This document shows positions 7,215 through 16,541 of a stretch of 64,000 bases of DNA, piece after piece. How positions within the stretch are numbered: position 1 is the first letter of the stretch; each line of letters opens with the position of its first letter. A program made the translations under genes and the position numbers. A model generated the notes under the pieces. The model had not been told where the DNA came from. It made no database searches and worked only from the letters and a program-made list of their open reading frames with translations. Source of the DNA: Paraburkholderia phosphatilytica (GTDB lineage Bacteria > Pseudomonadota > Gammaproteobacteria > Burkholderiales > Burkholderiaceae); contig NZ_QQOA01000020.1 of NCBI RefSeq assembly GCF_003443895.1, positions 1-64,000 of the forward strand, read 5' to 3'.

Positions 7215-8447
7215 GTGAAGCCGCTCTCGCTTCCCGCGGCGCGCACGCTGCATCTCGCCGCGCAAGGTCTGCTCGCGCCGCCGCGCCGCAAGGCCACCAA
7301 AGCCGACGTGCTCGATGCGATCCGCCGGATGGCGCAATTGCAGATCGACACGATTCACGTGGTGGCGCGCAGCCCGTATCTCGTGCTGTTCAGCCGTGTC
7401 GGCGCGTATCCGCAGCAGTGGCTCGACGAGCATCTCGCCGAAGGCAAGCTGTTCGAATACTGGTCGCACGAGGCGTGCTTCGTGCCGGTGGAAGACTACG
7501 GTCTGCTGCGCCACCGGATGCTGGACCCCGTCGGCATGGGCTGGAAGTACGCCGCCGAATGGCACGACACGTATCGCGCGGAGATCGATGCGCTGCTGGA
7601 TCGTATCCGCGCGAACGGCCCGGTTCGCTCCGCGGATTTCGCTCGCGACGATGGCGCGAAAGGCAGCGGCTGGTGGGACTGGAAGCCGGAGAAGCGGCAT
7701 CTCGAAGTGCTGTTCGCGCTCGGTCAACTGATGGTGGCCGAGCGGCGCAATTTTCAGCGCGTCTACGACATCGCCGAACGCGTGCTCCCGCACTGGAGCG
7801 ACGCGCGCGACCTGCAGCCCGTCGACGTGGTGCAGCACGAACTGTTGCGCCGGACCTGCCAGGCGCTCGGCGTCGTGCGCGCCGACTGGGTGGCCGATTA
7901 CTACCGGATGCCGCGCCGCCCGTACGTGGACGCGCTAGCTGCGCTCGCGGATGAAGGCGAACTGGAGCCGGTGCAGGTCGACGGCTGGAAGCAGCCCACC
8001 TACGTGCACCGCGACCTCGCCGCATCGATCGACGATGCGAACGCGGGGCGGCTCGCATCGAGCGTGACGACCGTGCTGTCGCCATTCGATCCGGTGGTGT
8101 GGGACCGCAAGCGCGCAGTCGCGCTGTTCGATTTCGACTACGCGATCGAATGCTATACGCCCGCCGCAAAACGCAAGTACGGCTACTTCGTGCTGCCGCT
8201 GCTGAGCCGCGGAAAACTGGTGGGACGGGTGGACGCGAAGGCGCACCGCGCGAGCGGTATTTTCGAGTTGAAGCAGGTGCACCTGGAGCCGGGCGTGCGC
8301 GTGAGCGGCCGGCTCGCCACCGACCTGCGCCGTGCGTTGCAGCGCTGCGCGGACTGGCACGGCACGCCGCAACTGGAAATCGTCTCGGCGCCAGCGGCGC
8401 TGCGCGAACTGCTGGGCGACGATGACGAGTCGGAAACGGCGGCGTGA
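7215..8447 (+). CDS. YcaQ/AlkX-family DNA glycosylase (winged-helix, HTH_42)
   Basis: The protein has the DUF1006/HTH_42 layout of tandem winged helices. The family catalytic motif is seen as Q43-I-D45 in AQLQIDTIHVVARSP, matching the QxD form of the YcaQ branch rather than the QxQ form of AlkZ. Family members excise alkylated bases and unhook interstrand crosslinks. The length of 410 aa is normal. The GTG at 7215 is the only start that keeps the conserved N-terminus; no good ribosome site precedes it. With ogt and alkA, it gives this 8-kb segment three alkylation-repair genes. Confidence 0.88.
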   Translation: MKPLSLPAARTLHLAAQGLLAPPRRKATKADVLDAIRRMAQLQIDTIHVVARSPYLVLFSRVGAYPQQWLDEHLAEGKLFEYWSHEACFVPVEDYGLLRHRMLDPVGMGWKYAAEWHDTYRAEIDALLDRIRANGPVRSADFARDDGAKGSGWWDWKPEKRHLEVLFALGQLMVAERRNFQRVYDIAERVLPHWSDARDLQPVDVVQHELLRRTCQALGVVRADWVADYYRMPRRPYVDALAALADEGELEPVQVDGWKQPTYVHRDLAASIDDANAGRLASSVTTVLSPFDPVVWDRKRAVALFDFDYAIECYTPAAKRKYGYFVLPLLSRGKLVGRVDAKAHRASGIFELKQVHLEPGVRVSGRLATDLRRALQRCADWHGTPQLEIVSAPAALRELLGDDDESETAA

Positions 8448-8465
8448 GCCCGCGCTTCTACGCTT

Positions 8466-8717
8466 CTACACCTTCGCCCTGAGTTCGCGCGCGGTTTCCA
8501 GCAGGCCTTCGTAGCCCGAGCGCGCATGCTCGGGCAGGTCGGGATCGCCGACCAGCGCACCGAGCGTTTCGATCAGGCTGTACAGAATGCCTTTGGCGGC
8601 CGCCGCGGCGATGTGCCCCGACGACACCATCTCGCCCACGTGATTGACCGCCGCATCAAGGTGCTCGAGATCGGGCGCAGCGTCCTGTTCCCGTTTCTGC
8701 AGATCGTCACGCATCAT
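8466..8717 (-). CDS. small hypothetical protein (83 aa)
   Basis: The product is short, acidic and nearly all helical, with no signal peptide and no family that I recognise. The start has two consecutive ATGs (8717, 8714), and TGGAGCTGGCC lies upstream as a possible ribosome site. The segment after the start (LEHLDAAVNHVGEMVSSGHI) suggests a helical bundle. Its upstream DNA (8735-8765) is AT-rich, with TATATA/TATAAC as a candidate -10. It converges on the glycosylase gene 18 bases away. Confidence 0.65.
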   Translation of the reverse strand: MMRDDLQKREQDAAPDLEHLDAAVNHVGEMVSSGHIAAAAAKGILYSLIETLGALVGDPDLPEHARSGYEGLLETARELRAKV

Positions 8718-8850
8718 GTCGGCCAGCTCCAGGTAAGGGATAGCTACAGTTATATACCTATCGGCGGGTCAGCGTCCATCTCGCCTCGTCATTGCCATCG
8801 CATAGTCTGGAACGCCAATCGCTTCGAACTCCGAATGATGATGAGATGCG

Positions 8851-9720
8851 TCAACGCGCATCGGCGAATTCCTCGCTGATTGCCGCGATCAGCGCCTGCA
8901 TCCGCGCGGTCTTGTAGAGATCGCGGTGCGCGACGAGCCAGACGTCGAACGCATCGCGACGGTTCGGCAGCACGCGCACCAGCTCCGGCTCGTTTTCCGC
9001 ACGATACAGCGGGATTTCCGTGACGCCGAGCCCCGCCAGCGTCGCCTCGATCAGCATCATCGTCGACGCGGTCTGGAACACCACGTTGCCGCGCGCGATC
9101 GATTCGCCGCACAGCGCATCCCACATCGACGGCACCACCGCGCGCTGGTACAGCACCAGATCGTGGCCCGCGAACGCGTCGCCCTCGCGCGGTTCGCCGC
9201 GCGACGCCAGATAGCCGCGCGACGCGAACACGCCGAGTTCGAGTTGCGCGAGCCGGCGGCAGATCAGATCCGGCGAATCGGGACGCACGGTGCGGATCGC
9301 GAGATCGGCCTCGCGCCGCGTGAGATTGGCGATCGCGGAAGACGTCGTGCACACGATGTCGATGCCCGGGTGCGTGCTGCGCAACTTGACGATAGCCGGC
9401 AGCAGAAAGCGCTTCGCGAGCGAATCCGTGGTGGCGATGCGGATCGTGCCGGCGAGCTGCTCGTCGAGACCGGCCACGCGCCGTTCGATCGCATGCGCGG
9501 CCTGCTCCATTGCTTCGGCGGGCGCGAGCAGCGCTTCGCCCGCGGGCGTCAGTACGTACATCGACGGCGTGCGCAGGAAGAGCCGCGTCGACAGTTCCTC
9601 TTCGAGCGCGGCCAGGCGCCGGCCGACCGTCGCCTGGTCGACGCACAGGCGCGAGGACGCGCCGCGCAGTGTGCCTGCACGAACAATCGCGAGGAAAAAG
9701 CGGGCATTGTCCCAGTTCAC
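8851..9720 (-). CDS. LysR-family transcriptional regulator
   Basis: The N-terminal winged helix-turn-helix (NARFFLAIVRAGTLRGASSR, then QATVGRRLAALEEEL) is followed by a LysR substrate-binding domain to residue 289. The start is a GTG at 9720 preceded by GGAGCTGCTC. It is divergent from the DHA2 exporter gene at 9831, with a GATGCA palindrome between them, so it probably controls that exporter. The inducer cannot be told from sequence. Confidence 0.93.
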   Translation of the reverse strand: MNWDNARFFLAIVRAGTLRGASSRLCVDQATVGRRLAALEEELSTRLFLRTPSMYVLTPAGEALLAPAEAMEQAAHAIERRVAGLDEQLAGTIRIATTDSLAKRFLLPAIVKLRSTHPGIDIVCTTSSAIANLTRREADLAIRTVRPDSPDLICRRLAQLELGVFASRGYLASRGEPREGDAFAGHDLVLYQRAVVPSMWDALCGESIARGNVVFQTASTMMLIEATLAGLGVTEIPLYRAENEPELVRVLPNRRDAFDVWLVAHRDLYKTARMQALIAAISEEFADAR

Positions 9721-9736
9721 GAGCAGCTCCGAACGT

Positions 9737-9752
9737 GATGCAAATCTGCATC
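9737..9752. promoter_or_regulatory. GATGCA-N4-TGCATC palindrome, likely LysR operator
   Basis: Perfect 6-bp arms lie in the 110-bp divergent region, 17 bases from the LysR start. A related half (ATTGCATCA) recurs at about 9777-9785. The location and shape fit LysR binding plus activation sites for the exporter. Confidence 0.55.
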
Positions 9753-9830
9753 GGTCGCATGCGAATTCACTGCTTTATTGCATCACAGCCGGTGTCTAGA
9801 CTGCCACAGATCGAACCGGAGCACATCACG

Positions 9831-11240
9831 ATGACCGACACCGCCTACGAGGCCGCCGTCGCTCGATGCGACAACCCAACCCACGACGCCGCGCACCGCC
9901 GCCTGACGCTCGCGCTCGTCGCGATCGGCATGTTCATGGCGGTCCTCGACACCACGATCGTCAACGTCGCGCTTCCCGCGATGCGCGCGAGCCTCGCCGC
10001 GAGCGTCTCCGGGCTCGCGTGGATCGTCGATGCGTACACGCTCAGCTTCGCCGTGCTGATTCTCGCGGGCGGCGTGGCCGGCGATCGCTTCGGCGCGAAG
10101 ACGATCTATCTGGCAGGACTCGCGCTGTTCGTCGCGGCGTCGGCCGCGTGCGGCTTCGCGCCGTCGACGAACCTGCTGATCGCCGCGCGCCTCGTGCAAG
10201 GCACGGGCGCCGCGCTGTTCCTGCCGAGCTCGCTCGCGATCGTGCGCGCGACCTTCCACGACCCGCACGAACGCGCCCGCGCGATCGCCGTATGGGCGAC
10301 CATCGCATCGGTGGCAGCCGCCGTCGGGCCGGTGCTCGGCGGCTTGCTGGTGGACGGTTTCGGCTGGCGCAGCGCGTTTCTCGTCAACGTCCCGACCGGG
10401 ATCGCGGCGCTCGTGGGCGCGTGGGTCGTCGTGCGCCGCGCGGAACGCGCGGTGGCGCGGCATTTCGACTGGAGCGGACAGATCGCGAGCATCGTCGCGC
10501 TCGGCGCGCTGTGCTTCGCCGCGATCGAATTGCCGTCGCGTGGCCTGGGTTCAATCGAAGTGATCGGCGCACTGGCGGTCACGCTCGTCGCCTCGTTCGC
10601 GCTGGTGATGATCGAGCGGCGCTCGGCCGAACCGATGGTGCCGGTCGCGTGGTTCCGCAACCGCATGTTCGTCGCGATGAACGTGACGGGCACGCTCGCG
10701 TACGTGGGCTACTTCGGCCTGCTGTTCATCCTGAGCCTGTATCTGCACGGCGTGCTCGGTCTCGACGCGCGCCAGACGGGACTCACGATGCTGCCGCTCG
10801 CCGCGAGCCTGTCGGCCGGCAATGTGCTGTCGGCAAAGCTGCATGGCCGGCTGCGGCCGCAGCAGATGATGGCGCTGGGTCTCGGGGTGGCGGCGCTCGC
10901 CGTGCCCTTGATCGCGCTCTGTTTCGATCTGCGGGCGCCGCGCGTCGCGGCGTATGTCGCGATGGCGTTGTTCGGCGGAGGCACGGCGCTGTCGGTGCCG
11001 CCGATGATTTCGACGGTGCTCGATCAGGTCGAAGCCGAACTGGCTGGCGTCGCGTCGGGTCTGCTGAACGCGCTGCGCCAGTCCGGCGGCCTGCTGGGCG
11101 TGGCGGTGGCGGGCGGCGCGGCGACGCTTGCCGCGCATCTGTCCACCGCGCTGTGGATCATGACCGGGGTGACCTGCGCGGCGTATCTGACCGGCACGTT
11201 GCTGTCGGTGCTGGCGGTGAAACTGCGGCGCGAAAATTGA
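9831..11240 (+). CDS. MFS multidrug exporter, DHA2 (14-TM) type
   Basis: A 469-aa integral membrane protein with about 14 hydrophobic helices. It carries the DHA2 signature in helix 1 (MAVLDTTIVNVALPAM) and the MFS loop GDRFGAKT. DHA2 pumps export drugs or metabolites by proton antiport across the inner membrane. The ATG at 9831 follows ACCGGAGCACATCACG. A longer open frame upstream runs into the LysR promoter and is not used. Divergent from a LysR gene that probably regulates it. Confidence 0.92.
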   Translation: MTDTAYEAAVARCDNPTHDAAHRRLTLALVAIGMFMAVLDTTIVNVALPAMRASLAASVSGLAWIVDAYTLSFAVLILAGGVAGDRFGAKTIYLAGLALFVAASAACGFAPSTNLLIAARLVQGTGAALFLPSSLAIVRATFHDPHERARAIAVWATIASVAAAVGPVLGGLLVDGFGWRSAFLVNVPTGIAALVGAWVVVRRAERAVARHFDWSGQIASIVALGALCFAAIELPSRGLGSIEVIGALAVTLVASFALVMIERRSAEPMVPVAWFRNRMFVAMNVTGTLAYVGYFGLLFILSLYLHGVLGLDARQTGLTMLPLAASLSAGNVLSAKLHGRLRPQQMMALGLGVAALAVPLIALCFDLRAPRVAAYVAMALFGGGTALSVPPMISTVLDQVEAELAGVASGLLNALRQSGGLLGVAVAGGAATLAAHLSTALWIMTGVTCAAYLTGTLLSVLAVKLRREN

Positions 11241-11304
11241 TCACGGATGTTGTGGTGAGCGTGGTTCGTCGCAGCCTTGCACCGCAGCGGGGCTCCCGAA
11301 AAGC

Positions 11305-11528
11305 CTCACCTCAACGATGTAAAACGCCGCTCAGGTGCGCGGTGAACACCTGGATGCGCTCACCTTACGCGGTGGGAATCCCCGGGTTTTCGTGCGATCT
11401 CCTGGAAAGGCTCACCGCCGACGGCCTGATTTCGCAAACAGGGCCTGCGGCTCCCGTATCGCCTCACCTTTGCACCACGCTGGCGAGTCACCTCCTGGAA
11501 AACCTCACTTCAGGCTCACACGCTCACC
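11305..11528. repeat. degenerate CTCACC repeat with about 52-bp spacing
   Basis: CTCACC starts at 11305, 11359, 11411, 11463 and 11523 (intervals 54, 52, 52, 60). Three of the copies, or near copies, are preceded by a CACCTGGA or CTCCTGGAAA block (before 11359, 11411 and CTCACT at 11504). A CAGGTG/CACCTG hairpin lies at 11332-11352. The array fills the gap between the ends of two convergent genes. Similar motifs recur at 42342-42350 and about 42448-42456. Confidence 0.55.
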
Positions 11529-12426
11529 GGGCCAGCCCGCTCCGCCGCGCGAACAGCCGGCGCGTCAGATCGAACGCCACCAGGTTCCCCGCCACCACCA
11601 GCAGCAGGCCGATCACGGCCAGCAACGACCAGCGGTAGCCCTCGAACACCGTCGACACCGCCAGCGCGACGAGCGGAAACAGCACCGTGCAGTAGGCCGC
11701 GCGCTCGGGCCCGATCCGTCCCACCAGCGTCAGATACGCGGTGAAGCCGATCACCGAGCCGGGAATCGCGAGATACAGCAGCGCGCCGAGATAACGCGCA
11801 TCGGGCTCGATCGAAAAATGCAGCCCGAGCGCAAGACTCGCGAGCGTCAGCACGCCGGCGCCGAACAGCATTGCCCAACCGTTGGTGGCGAGCGGATGCA
11901 GACCCATCGACTGCATCCGGCTGGACAGCAGGTTGCCGATCGAGAAGCACAGCGTGCCGCCGAGCGCGATGACGAGACCGAGCCACGTCGCGTGCTCGCC
12001 GATGTGGCCGGCCATCTGCTGCACGAACAGGCAGCCGATGCCGGCCAGGCCCAGCAGCGCGCCGACAATCGCAGTGGGCTGCAGCGGGCGGCCCATGAAG
12101 ATGCGCCCGTTGATCGAGTTGAGCAGCGGCGCGGTCGAGAACACGACGGCGACGAGACCGCTCGGCACGATGCTTTCAGCGTAGTAGAAGCACAGGAAGT
12201 TCACGCAGAAGAGCGCGAGCCCCTGTGCGGCGAGATACGGCCACGCGGCGCGCGGCGGCACGATCGGGCGGCGCATCGCGCGCAGGATCGCGAACAGCAC
12301 GAACGCGGCAATGAAGAAGCGCCAGGCAATCGAAACCGGCGGCGGCACAGCGCCGAGCTGCCATTTGATCGCGATCCAGGTCGTGCCCCAGATCAGCACG
12401 GTGACGACGTAAAGCAGGAGATTCAT
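11524..12426 (-). CDS. EamA/DMT-family permease
   Basis: About ten hydrophobic helices in two homologous halves, with the EamA opening (LIWGTTWIAIKWQLG) and a second-half repeat (LLVVAGNLVAF near the C-terminus). Family members move metabolites, often exporting amino acids or related compounds. I start at the ATG at 12426; an in-frame ATG at 12444 would add six residues, and neither has a clear ribosome site. It is divergent from an AraC regulator that begins at 12584, its likely controller. Substrate unknown. Confidence 0.9.
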   Translation of the reverse strand: MNLLLYVVTVLIWGTTWIAIKWQLGAVPPPVSIAWRFFIAAFVLFAILRAMRRPIVPPRAAWPYLAAQGLALFCVNFLCFYYAESIVPSGLVAVVFSTAPLLNSINGRIFMGRPLQPTAIVGALLGLAGIGCLFVQQMAGHIGEHATWLGLVIALGGTLCFSIGNLLSSRMQSMGLHPLATNGWAMLFGAGVLTLASLALGLHFSIEPDARYLGALLYLAIPGSVIGFTAYLTLVGRIGPERAAYCTVLFPLVALAVSTVFEGYRWSLLAVIGLLLVVAGNLVAFDLTRRLFARRSGLAR

Positions 12427-12583
12427 GATGCTCGGACCATGCATGAGAGGTGATTGGACTTCCGATCATGCGCGGTGCGCGCGGACGCGGATTGTCCAGA
12501 ATTGCGCATTTCCCGGCCGCCACGCGCGCGGGCGCGCGCGTGGCTCTATACTTTCAGCAATCCTTCTCTCTAACCGCCCGTTC

Positions 12584-13504
12584 GTGACCGAACTCGCCAA
12601 CGCCAACGCCATCATCGATCCTGCAACCGTGCCGTTCGGTCTGCAGTCGATCTGCCATACGCTCGCGCAGGCCAACGCCACGCTCGACCGCTTCGCGTGG
12701 CTTGGCGACCAGTTGGCCGTCGCGATCTGGCGCCGCGACATCGAAGAAGCCGAGACGATCTACGACCGTCCCGGTCATCACACGCTGTCGTGCTATCTCG
12801 ACGGCGGCTATCGCACCGAACGCCAGAAGATGCCCGGTCGCTTCGGCGCGCCGCAGCGCCTGTGCGCGCTGCCCGGCGAACACGAATCGCGCTGGTGGGT
12901 ACGCGGCCACATGCATTTCATGCACCTCTACTTCCTGCCCGAGCACTTCACGCGGCGCGCGGTGCAGGAACTCGATCGTGAGCCGCGCGAACTTACGCTC
13001 GCCGACCGCACGTACTTCGAGGACCCGCACATCGCGAGCCTGTGCCAGTCGTTGGCAAATCAGGTGTGGGACGACGCCGATGCCATGCTCCGCGCGAACG
13101 AAACGGCGCATGAGGTGTTGAGCGAACTGCTGCGCGCACAGGGCGTGCGCCGCACCGGCGTCGCGTTGAAAGGCGGACTTGCGGCTGCTACGCGCCGGCG
13201 TCTGCGCGATTATATCGACGCGCATCTCGACCAGCCGCTCACGCTCGGCGAACTCGCCGACCAGGCGTGTCTGTCCGAATTCCACCTCGCGCGGATGTTC
13301 CGCACGTCGTTCGGCTTGCCGCCCGCCGCATGGATCGCGGCGCAACGGCTCGATCGCGCGCGCGAACTGCTGCGCGCAACCGACCTGCCGCTCGCCGACG
13401 TCGCCGCGCGCTGCGGCTACGCGAATCCCAGCCACTTCAGCCATCGCTTCCGCGAAAGCGTGGGCGTGACGCCAAACGTCTACCGCCGCACGCTGAGAGG
13501 CTGA
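12584..13504 (+). CDS. AraC-family transcriptional regulator
   Basis: The last 100 residues form the two AraC helix-turn-helices (LTLGELADQACLSEFHLARM, then LADVAARCGYANPSHFSHRF). The first 200 residues form an AraC_binding-like ligand domain. The protein ending at 13504 is best started at GTG 12584, since residues further upstream are low quality; no strong ribosome site is seen. Divergent from the DMT permease, which it may regulate. The length of 306 aa is normal. Confidence 0.9.
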   Translation: MTELANANAIIDPATVPFGLQSICHTLAQANATLDRFAWLGDQLAVAIWRRDIEEAETIYDRPGHHTLSCYLDGGYRTERQKMPGRFGAPQRLCALPGEHESRWWVRGHMHFMHLYFLPEHFTRRAVQELDREPRELTLADRTYFEDPHIASLCQSLANQVWDDADAMLRANETAHEVLSELLRAQGVRRTGVALKGGLAAATRRRLRDYIDAHLDQPLTLGELADQACLSEFHLARMFRTSFGLPPAAWIAAQRLDRARELLRATDLPLADVAARCGYANPSHFSHRFRESVGVTPNVYRRTLRG

Positions 13505-13524
13505 ATCAGAGGTTGAAACGCTGC

Positions 13525-14070
13525 TTACGCCACTGACGGCGCAGCCGGGAAGTCCACCGTCGTATCGTTGACACGGTTCACGATGTTGGTGAACGAGATC
13601 GCCGCGATCGCCAGCGCCGTTTCCATCACCTGACGTTCCGTATAGCCCGCTTCACGCACCGCGTTCAGCTCTTCGGCGGGCAGCGTGCCGCTCGTCGTCA
13701 CGATCGCGCGCACGAACCGCACCAGTGCATCGCGCTTCGCGTCGCCGGTCGCGGCGCCCGTGCGAATCTGCTTCATCGTGTCCGGCGCGAGACCCGCGAA
13801 CTTGCCCATCACGGTGTGGGCCGCGAGACAGTAGTCACAGCCGGCCACTTCGCTCGTCGCGAGGCGGATCGTTTCGATCTCGGCCTTCGAAAGCGTGCTC
13901 TTCTGCAGCACGGCGTCCAGGTTCAGCGCTGCGCCGAGCACGTCGGGCGCGTAACCGCCGATGGTCGCGTACGCGTTCGGCACCTTGCCGGCGTTCTTCT
14001 TGATCGCGGCGAACAGGTCGGCGGCTGTGCCGGTCGCGTCGGCAACGGAGGGCGTGGAAAGACGGGACAT
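13525..14070 (-). CDS. carboxymuconolactone decarboxylase/AhpD-like protein
   Basis: A 181-aa all-helical protein with the AhpD-type CxxC...H motif C78-D-Y-C81-LAAH85, the redox centre of alkylhydroperoxidase-like members. Such proteins reduce peroxides or act on lactones, so peroxidase activity is the likelier role here given the two cysteines. The start at 14070 follows CAAGGAGTCAGTC. It is divergent from the AraC gene at 14240, a common pairing in which the regulator activates the AhpD-like gene. Confidence 0.9.
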   Translation of the reverse strand: MSRLSTPSVADATGTAADLFAAIKKNAGKVPNAYATIGGYAPDVLGAALNLDAVLQKSTLSKAEIETIRLATSEVAGCDYCLAAHTVMGKFAGLAPDTMKQIRTGAATGDAKRDALVRFVRAIVTTSGTLPAEELNAVREAGYTERQVMETALAIAAISFTNIVNRVNDTTVDFPAAPSVA

Positions 14071-14239
14071 GACTGACTCCTTGATGATGGTTGATGGTGC
14101 TGTTTCGGTAGCCATCTCGTATGGCATGGAGGCAGTGTAGGACGACAGGCTGAGCTTTTTAATGCCAGAATGGCGCAGTTTCATGCTTGAAAGTCTCACC
14201 GGCATTTGCAGGGCTCTTTTCCCACACAAGGGGACACCC

Positions 14240-15241
14240 ATGGATCTGCTCAGCCGTCTGCTCACGCTGATGCCCGTCACCGGCCGGCTCGACGTGCGCT
14301 GCCACTTCGGCGCGCCGTGGCGCATCGACGAGCCGCCTGCCGGCGAACGCGAAATCGCGTACCACGTGCTGTTGCGCGGCGAGGCGCTGGTCGAATACGA
14401 GGGCAAGCCGCCGCTGCGGATGCGGGCGGGCGATATCGTGCTGTTTCCGTCGGGCGGCGCGCACGCGCTGCATGACGGCAGCGGCCGCAAGCCGACAAAA
14501 GCGACGCGGGAAGTCAACGGTCCGCTGCAGATCGTCACGAATCGCGGCCGCGGCGAGGCCGCCGACGTGCTGTGCGGCCGCTTCCTCGTGCCCGCGATGC
14601 CGCAGCAGCTATTGCGCGACCATCTGCCGGGGATGCTGCTGGTGCACAGCGTGCGGCTTGACGGCAACAGCGACGCGCTGGAGGACGACGCGGACGCCGT
14701 GCAAGCGGAGGAAGCGCGAATCGAAGCCAGCCGCCTCGCGCGGCTGATCGCACTGATGCGCGAAGAAGCGCTTGAGCAAGGTGCTGGCAGCGACACGCTC
14801 GTCAATCATCTGTCAGGCGCGCTGTTCGCATTGACGCTGCGCTTCGCGAGCGAGTCGGGCGAGCCGCCGCGCGGGCTGCTCGCGCTCGCGCGGCAACCGC
14901 GTCTGTTGCCCGCGCTCTCCGCGATGTTCGACGAACCCGGCAAGCCGTGGACGCTGCCGGACCTCGCCGAGCTTTGCCATATGTCGCGCGCGACCTTCGT
15001 GCGGCACTTCGACGAAGCGATCGGCCGCTCGGCCAGCGACGTGCTCACCGAAATCCGCATGTCGATCGCGGGCCGCCGGCTCGCGCAAACCCGCACACCG
15101 ATCGCGGAGATCGGCGAAGCGGTCGGCTATCTGTCGGATGCGGCGTTCCAGCGCGCGTTCAAGAAGCAGGTGGGAATGACGCCGGCGCAATGGCGCGCGC
15201 AGGCACGCGCCGATTTTTTAGCGACCGGCAACGACGACTGA
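14240..15241 (+). CDS. AraC-family regulator with cupin domain
   Basis: The N-terminal half is a cupin_6-type sensor (RMRAGDIVLFPSGGAHALHD carries the beta-barrel His). The C-terminal 100 residues form an AraC HTH pair (LPDLAELCHMSRATFVRHF, then IGEAVGYLSDAAFQRAFKK). The start at 14240 follows ACAAGGGGACACCC. It is divergent from the AhpD-like gene, probably its target; this layout is common in proteobacteria. Inducer unknown, possibly an oxidised or electrophilic compound. Confidence 0.92.
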   Translation: MDLLSRLLTLMPVTGRLDVRCHFGAPWRIDEPPAGEREIAYHVLLRGEALVEYEGKPPLRMRAGDIVLFPSGGAHALHDGSGRKPTKATREVNGPLQIVTNRGRGEAADVLCGRFLVPAMPQQLLRDHLPGMLLVHSVRLDGNSDALEDDADAVQAEEARIEASRLARLIALMREEALEQGAGSDTLVNHLSGALFALTLRFASESGEPPRGLLALARQPRLLPALSAMFDEPGKPWTLPDLAELCHMSRATFVRHFDEAIGRSASDVLTEIRMSIAGRRLAQTRTPIAEIGEAVGYLSDAAFQRAFKKQVGMTPAQWRAQARADFLATGNDD

Positions 15242-15278
15242 ATGTCGCCGGCGCGTTGCACGTTCAACGCACGCCGCG

Positions 15279-15791
15279 TTACTTCAGAAACACGTAGTGC
15301 GCGAAATATGGGGATTCGCCGCGCTGATGCTCGGTCGTGCAAGGTTGCGTGGGCGCCGTGCCGCCCGCGGTATCCACGCGTTGCACGAAGCGCACCTGCG
15401 CGAGCACGCCGGCGCTGCCCGCGCTCTTCGTTTCGAGCAGCAGTTGCGGAATGCTGTCTGCCGTCTGGCTTGGTGACTGCGCGAGCACGTGCCCGGTGAT
15501 CTTGCTGCCGTCGTCGGCCTGCCATGACGGACCCGCCGCGTGATGGATCGCCGCCTGACCGTTGGTGTCGTAGAGCGTGGCGAGCGGGCTTTTGAAGACC
15601 CACGTCAGTTGGTGCGCATCGTCGTACTCGCACGAGTAGACCTGTACGCCCGTTGCCGCCATCGTCGCGACGACCTGTGCGTCAGAAGGTGTGGCGATCG
15701 ATGCGGGTGCCGCGGCCCGTGCGAGGCCCGCGATGAAAATTCCCGTCAGCGCCACGGCCGAGCGTGACAGGCAAGTTGAAAGGGAGCGCAT
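15279..15791 (-). CDS. secreted DUF3455-family protein
   Basis: A 170-aa protein with a clear Sec signal peptide (hydrophobic core ALTGIFIAGLARAAA, cleavage near residue 27). The mature part matches DUF3455 as I know it: VYSCEYDDAHQLTWVFKSP and, further on, an AQVRFVQRVDTAGG stretch with a paired Cys near the end. The biochemical role is not known. The ATG at 15791 follows CGAAAGGACACCGATC. It stands alone and converges on the AraC gene. Confidence 0.88.
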   Translation of the reverse strand: MRSLSTCLSRSAVALTGIFIAGLARAAAPASIATPSDAQVVATMAATGVQVYSCEYDDAHQLTWVFKSPLATLYDTNGQAAIHHAAGPSWQADDGSKITGHVLAQSPSQTADSIPQLLLETKSAGSAGVLAQVRFVQRVDTAGGTAPTQPCTTEHQRGESPYFAHYVFLK

Positions 15792-16126
15792 GATCGGTGT
15801 CCTTTCGCGAAACGCGAATTTCTCGGCCCCGCGCGTGAAGCGTGGTGGTGTTGTTTGAAGGCTTGAAAACGCGACACGGCTTCGATAGGCATCGAAGCCA
15901 TCCGCTGCCGACAAAACACCTGACACCCTGCCCTTATTCCATCCGTGTTCCTTGCCGAGTCTTCGCCATGCCCATAGCAGGTACCGAATCCCGTTCGGCA
16001 ACCGAATCAATGCAGCGCTGCAACTCCCCCTGAAACCGAACGTGATTCGTTTATCACGCCGCTGACGAGCGCGAGCACCACGCCGCGCCTATCATCGACG
16101 GTCGATAGTCCCCTGCTCCCGACTCC
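15792..16126. other. intergenic stretch
   Basis: No supported gene. It should hold the promoter of the leftward DUF3455 gene and, at its right end, that of the DUF2000 gene. No clear hairpin, repeat or operator is seen. Confidence 0.4.
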
Positions 16127-16537
16127 ATGGAATTCGATACCAAAGTTGCGATCGTCGTGCTCGACGATCTCGCCATCTGGCAGAAGCTCAACGTCACCGC
16201 GTTCCTCGCGACCGGCATTGCCGGCGCGGCGCCTGAAGCGATGGGCGAACCCTACGAAGACGCGGGCGGCCGCCAGCATGCGCGCCTGCTTGGCCAGCCG
16301 ATGATGATTTACCAGTCCGATCCGGCCGGGCTGTTGCGCGCGTGGCGCCAGAGCATCGAGCGGGAATTGACGCGCGCGGTCTACGTGCGCGCGATGTTCT
16401 CGACGGGTCACGACGCGGCGAACCGCGAGGTGTTCAAGCAGGAGTCCGTGGAAACGCCCGACCTCGTCGGCATTGCGATCCGCGGCGCGAAGAAGGGCGT
16501 CGACAAGGCGGTGAAGGGCCTGTCGCTGCACCCATGA
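16127..16537 (+). CDS. DUF2000-family protein
   Basis: A 136-aa protein beginning MEFDTKVAIVVLDDLAIWQK, with the family features: an N-terminal strand-helix start, a central QPMMIYQ segment and a C-terminal GIAIRGAKKGVDK. Members resemble peptidyl-tRNA hydrolase II folds, but no function is proven. There is no clear ribosome site. It ends 4 bases before the stop of the Lrp-type gene on the other strand. Confidence 0.85.
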   Translation: MEFDTKVAIVVLDDLAIWQKLNVTAFLATGIAGAAPEAMGEPYEDAGGRQHARLLGQPMMIYQSDPAGLLRAWRQSIERELTRAVYVRAMFSTGHDAANREVFKQESVETPDLVGIAIRGAKKGVDKAVKGLSLHP

Positions 16538-16541
16538 CACG

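Noticed and set aside
11305..11528. CRISPR array
   Set aside because: The repeated unit is a short degenerate hexamer with flanks, not 24-40 bp identical repeats, and no cas gene is near.
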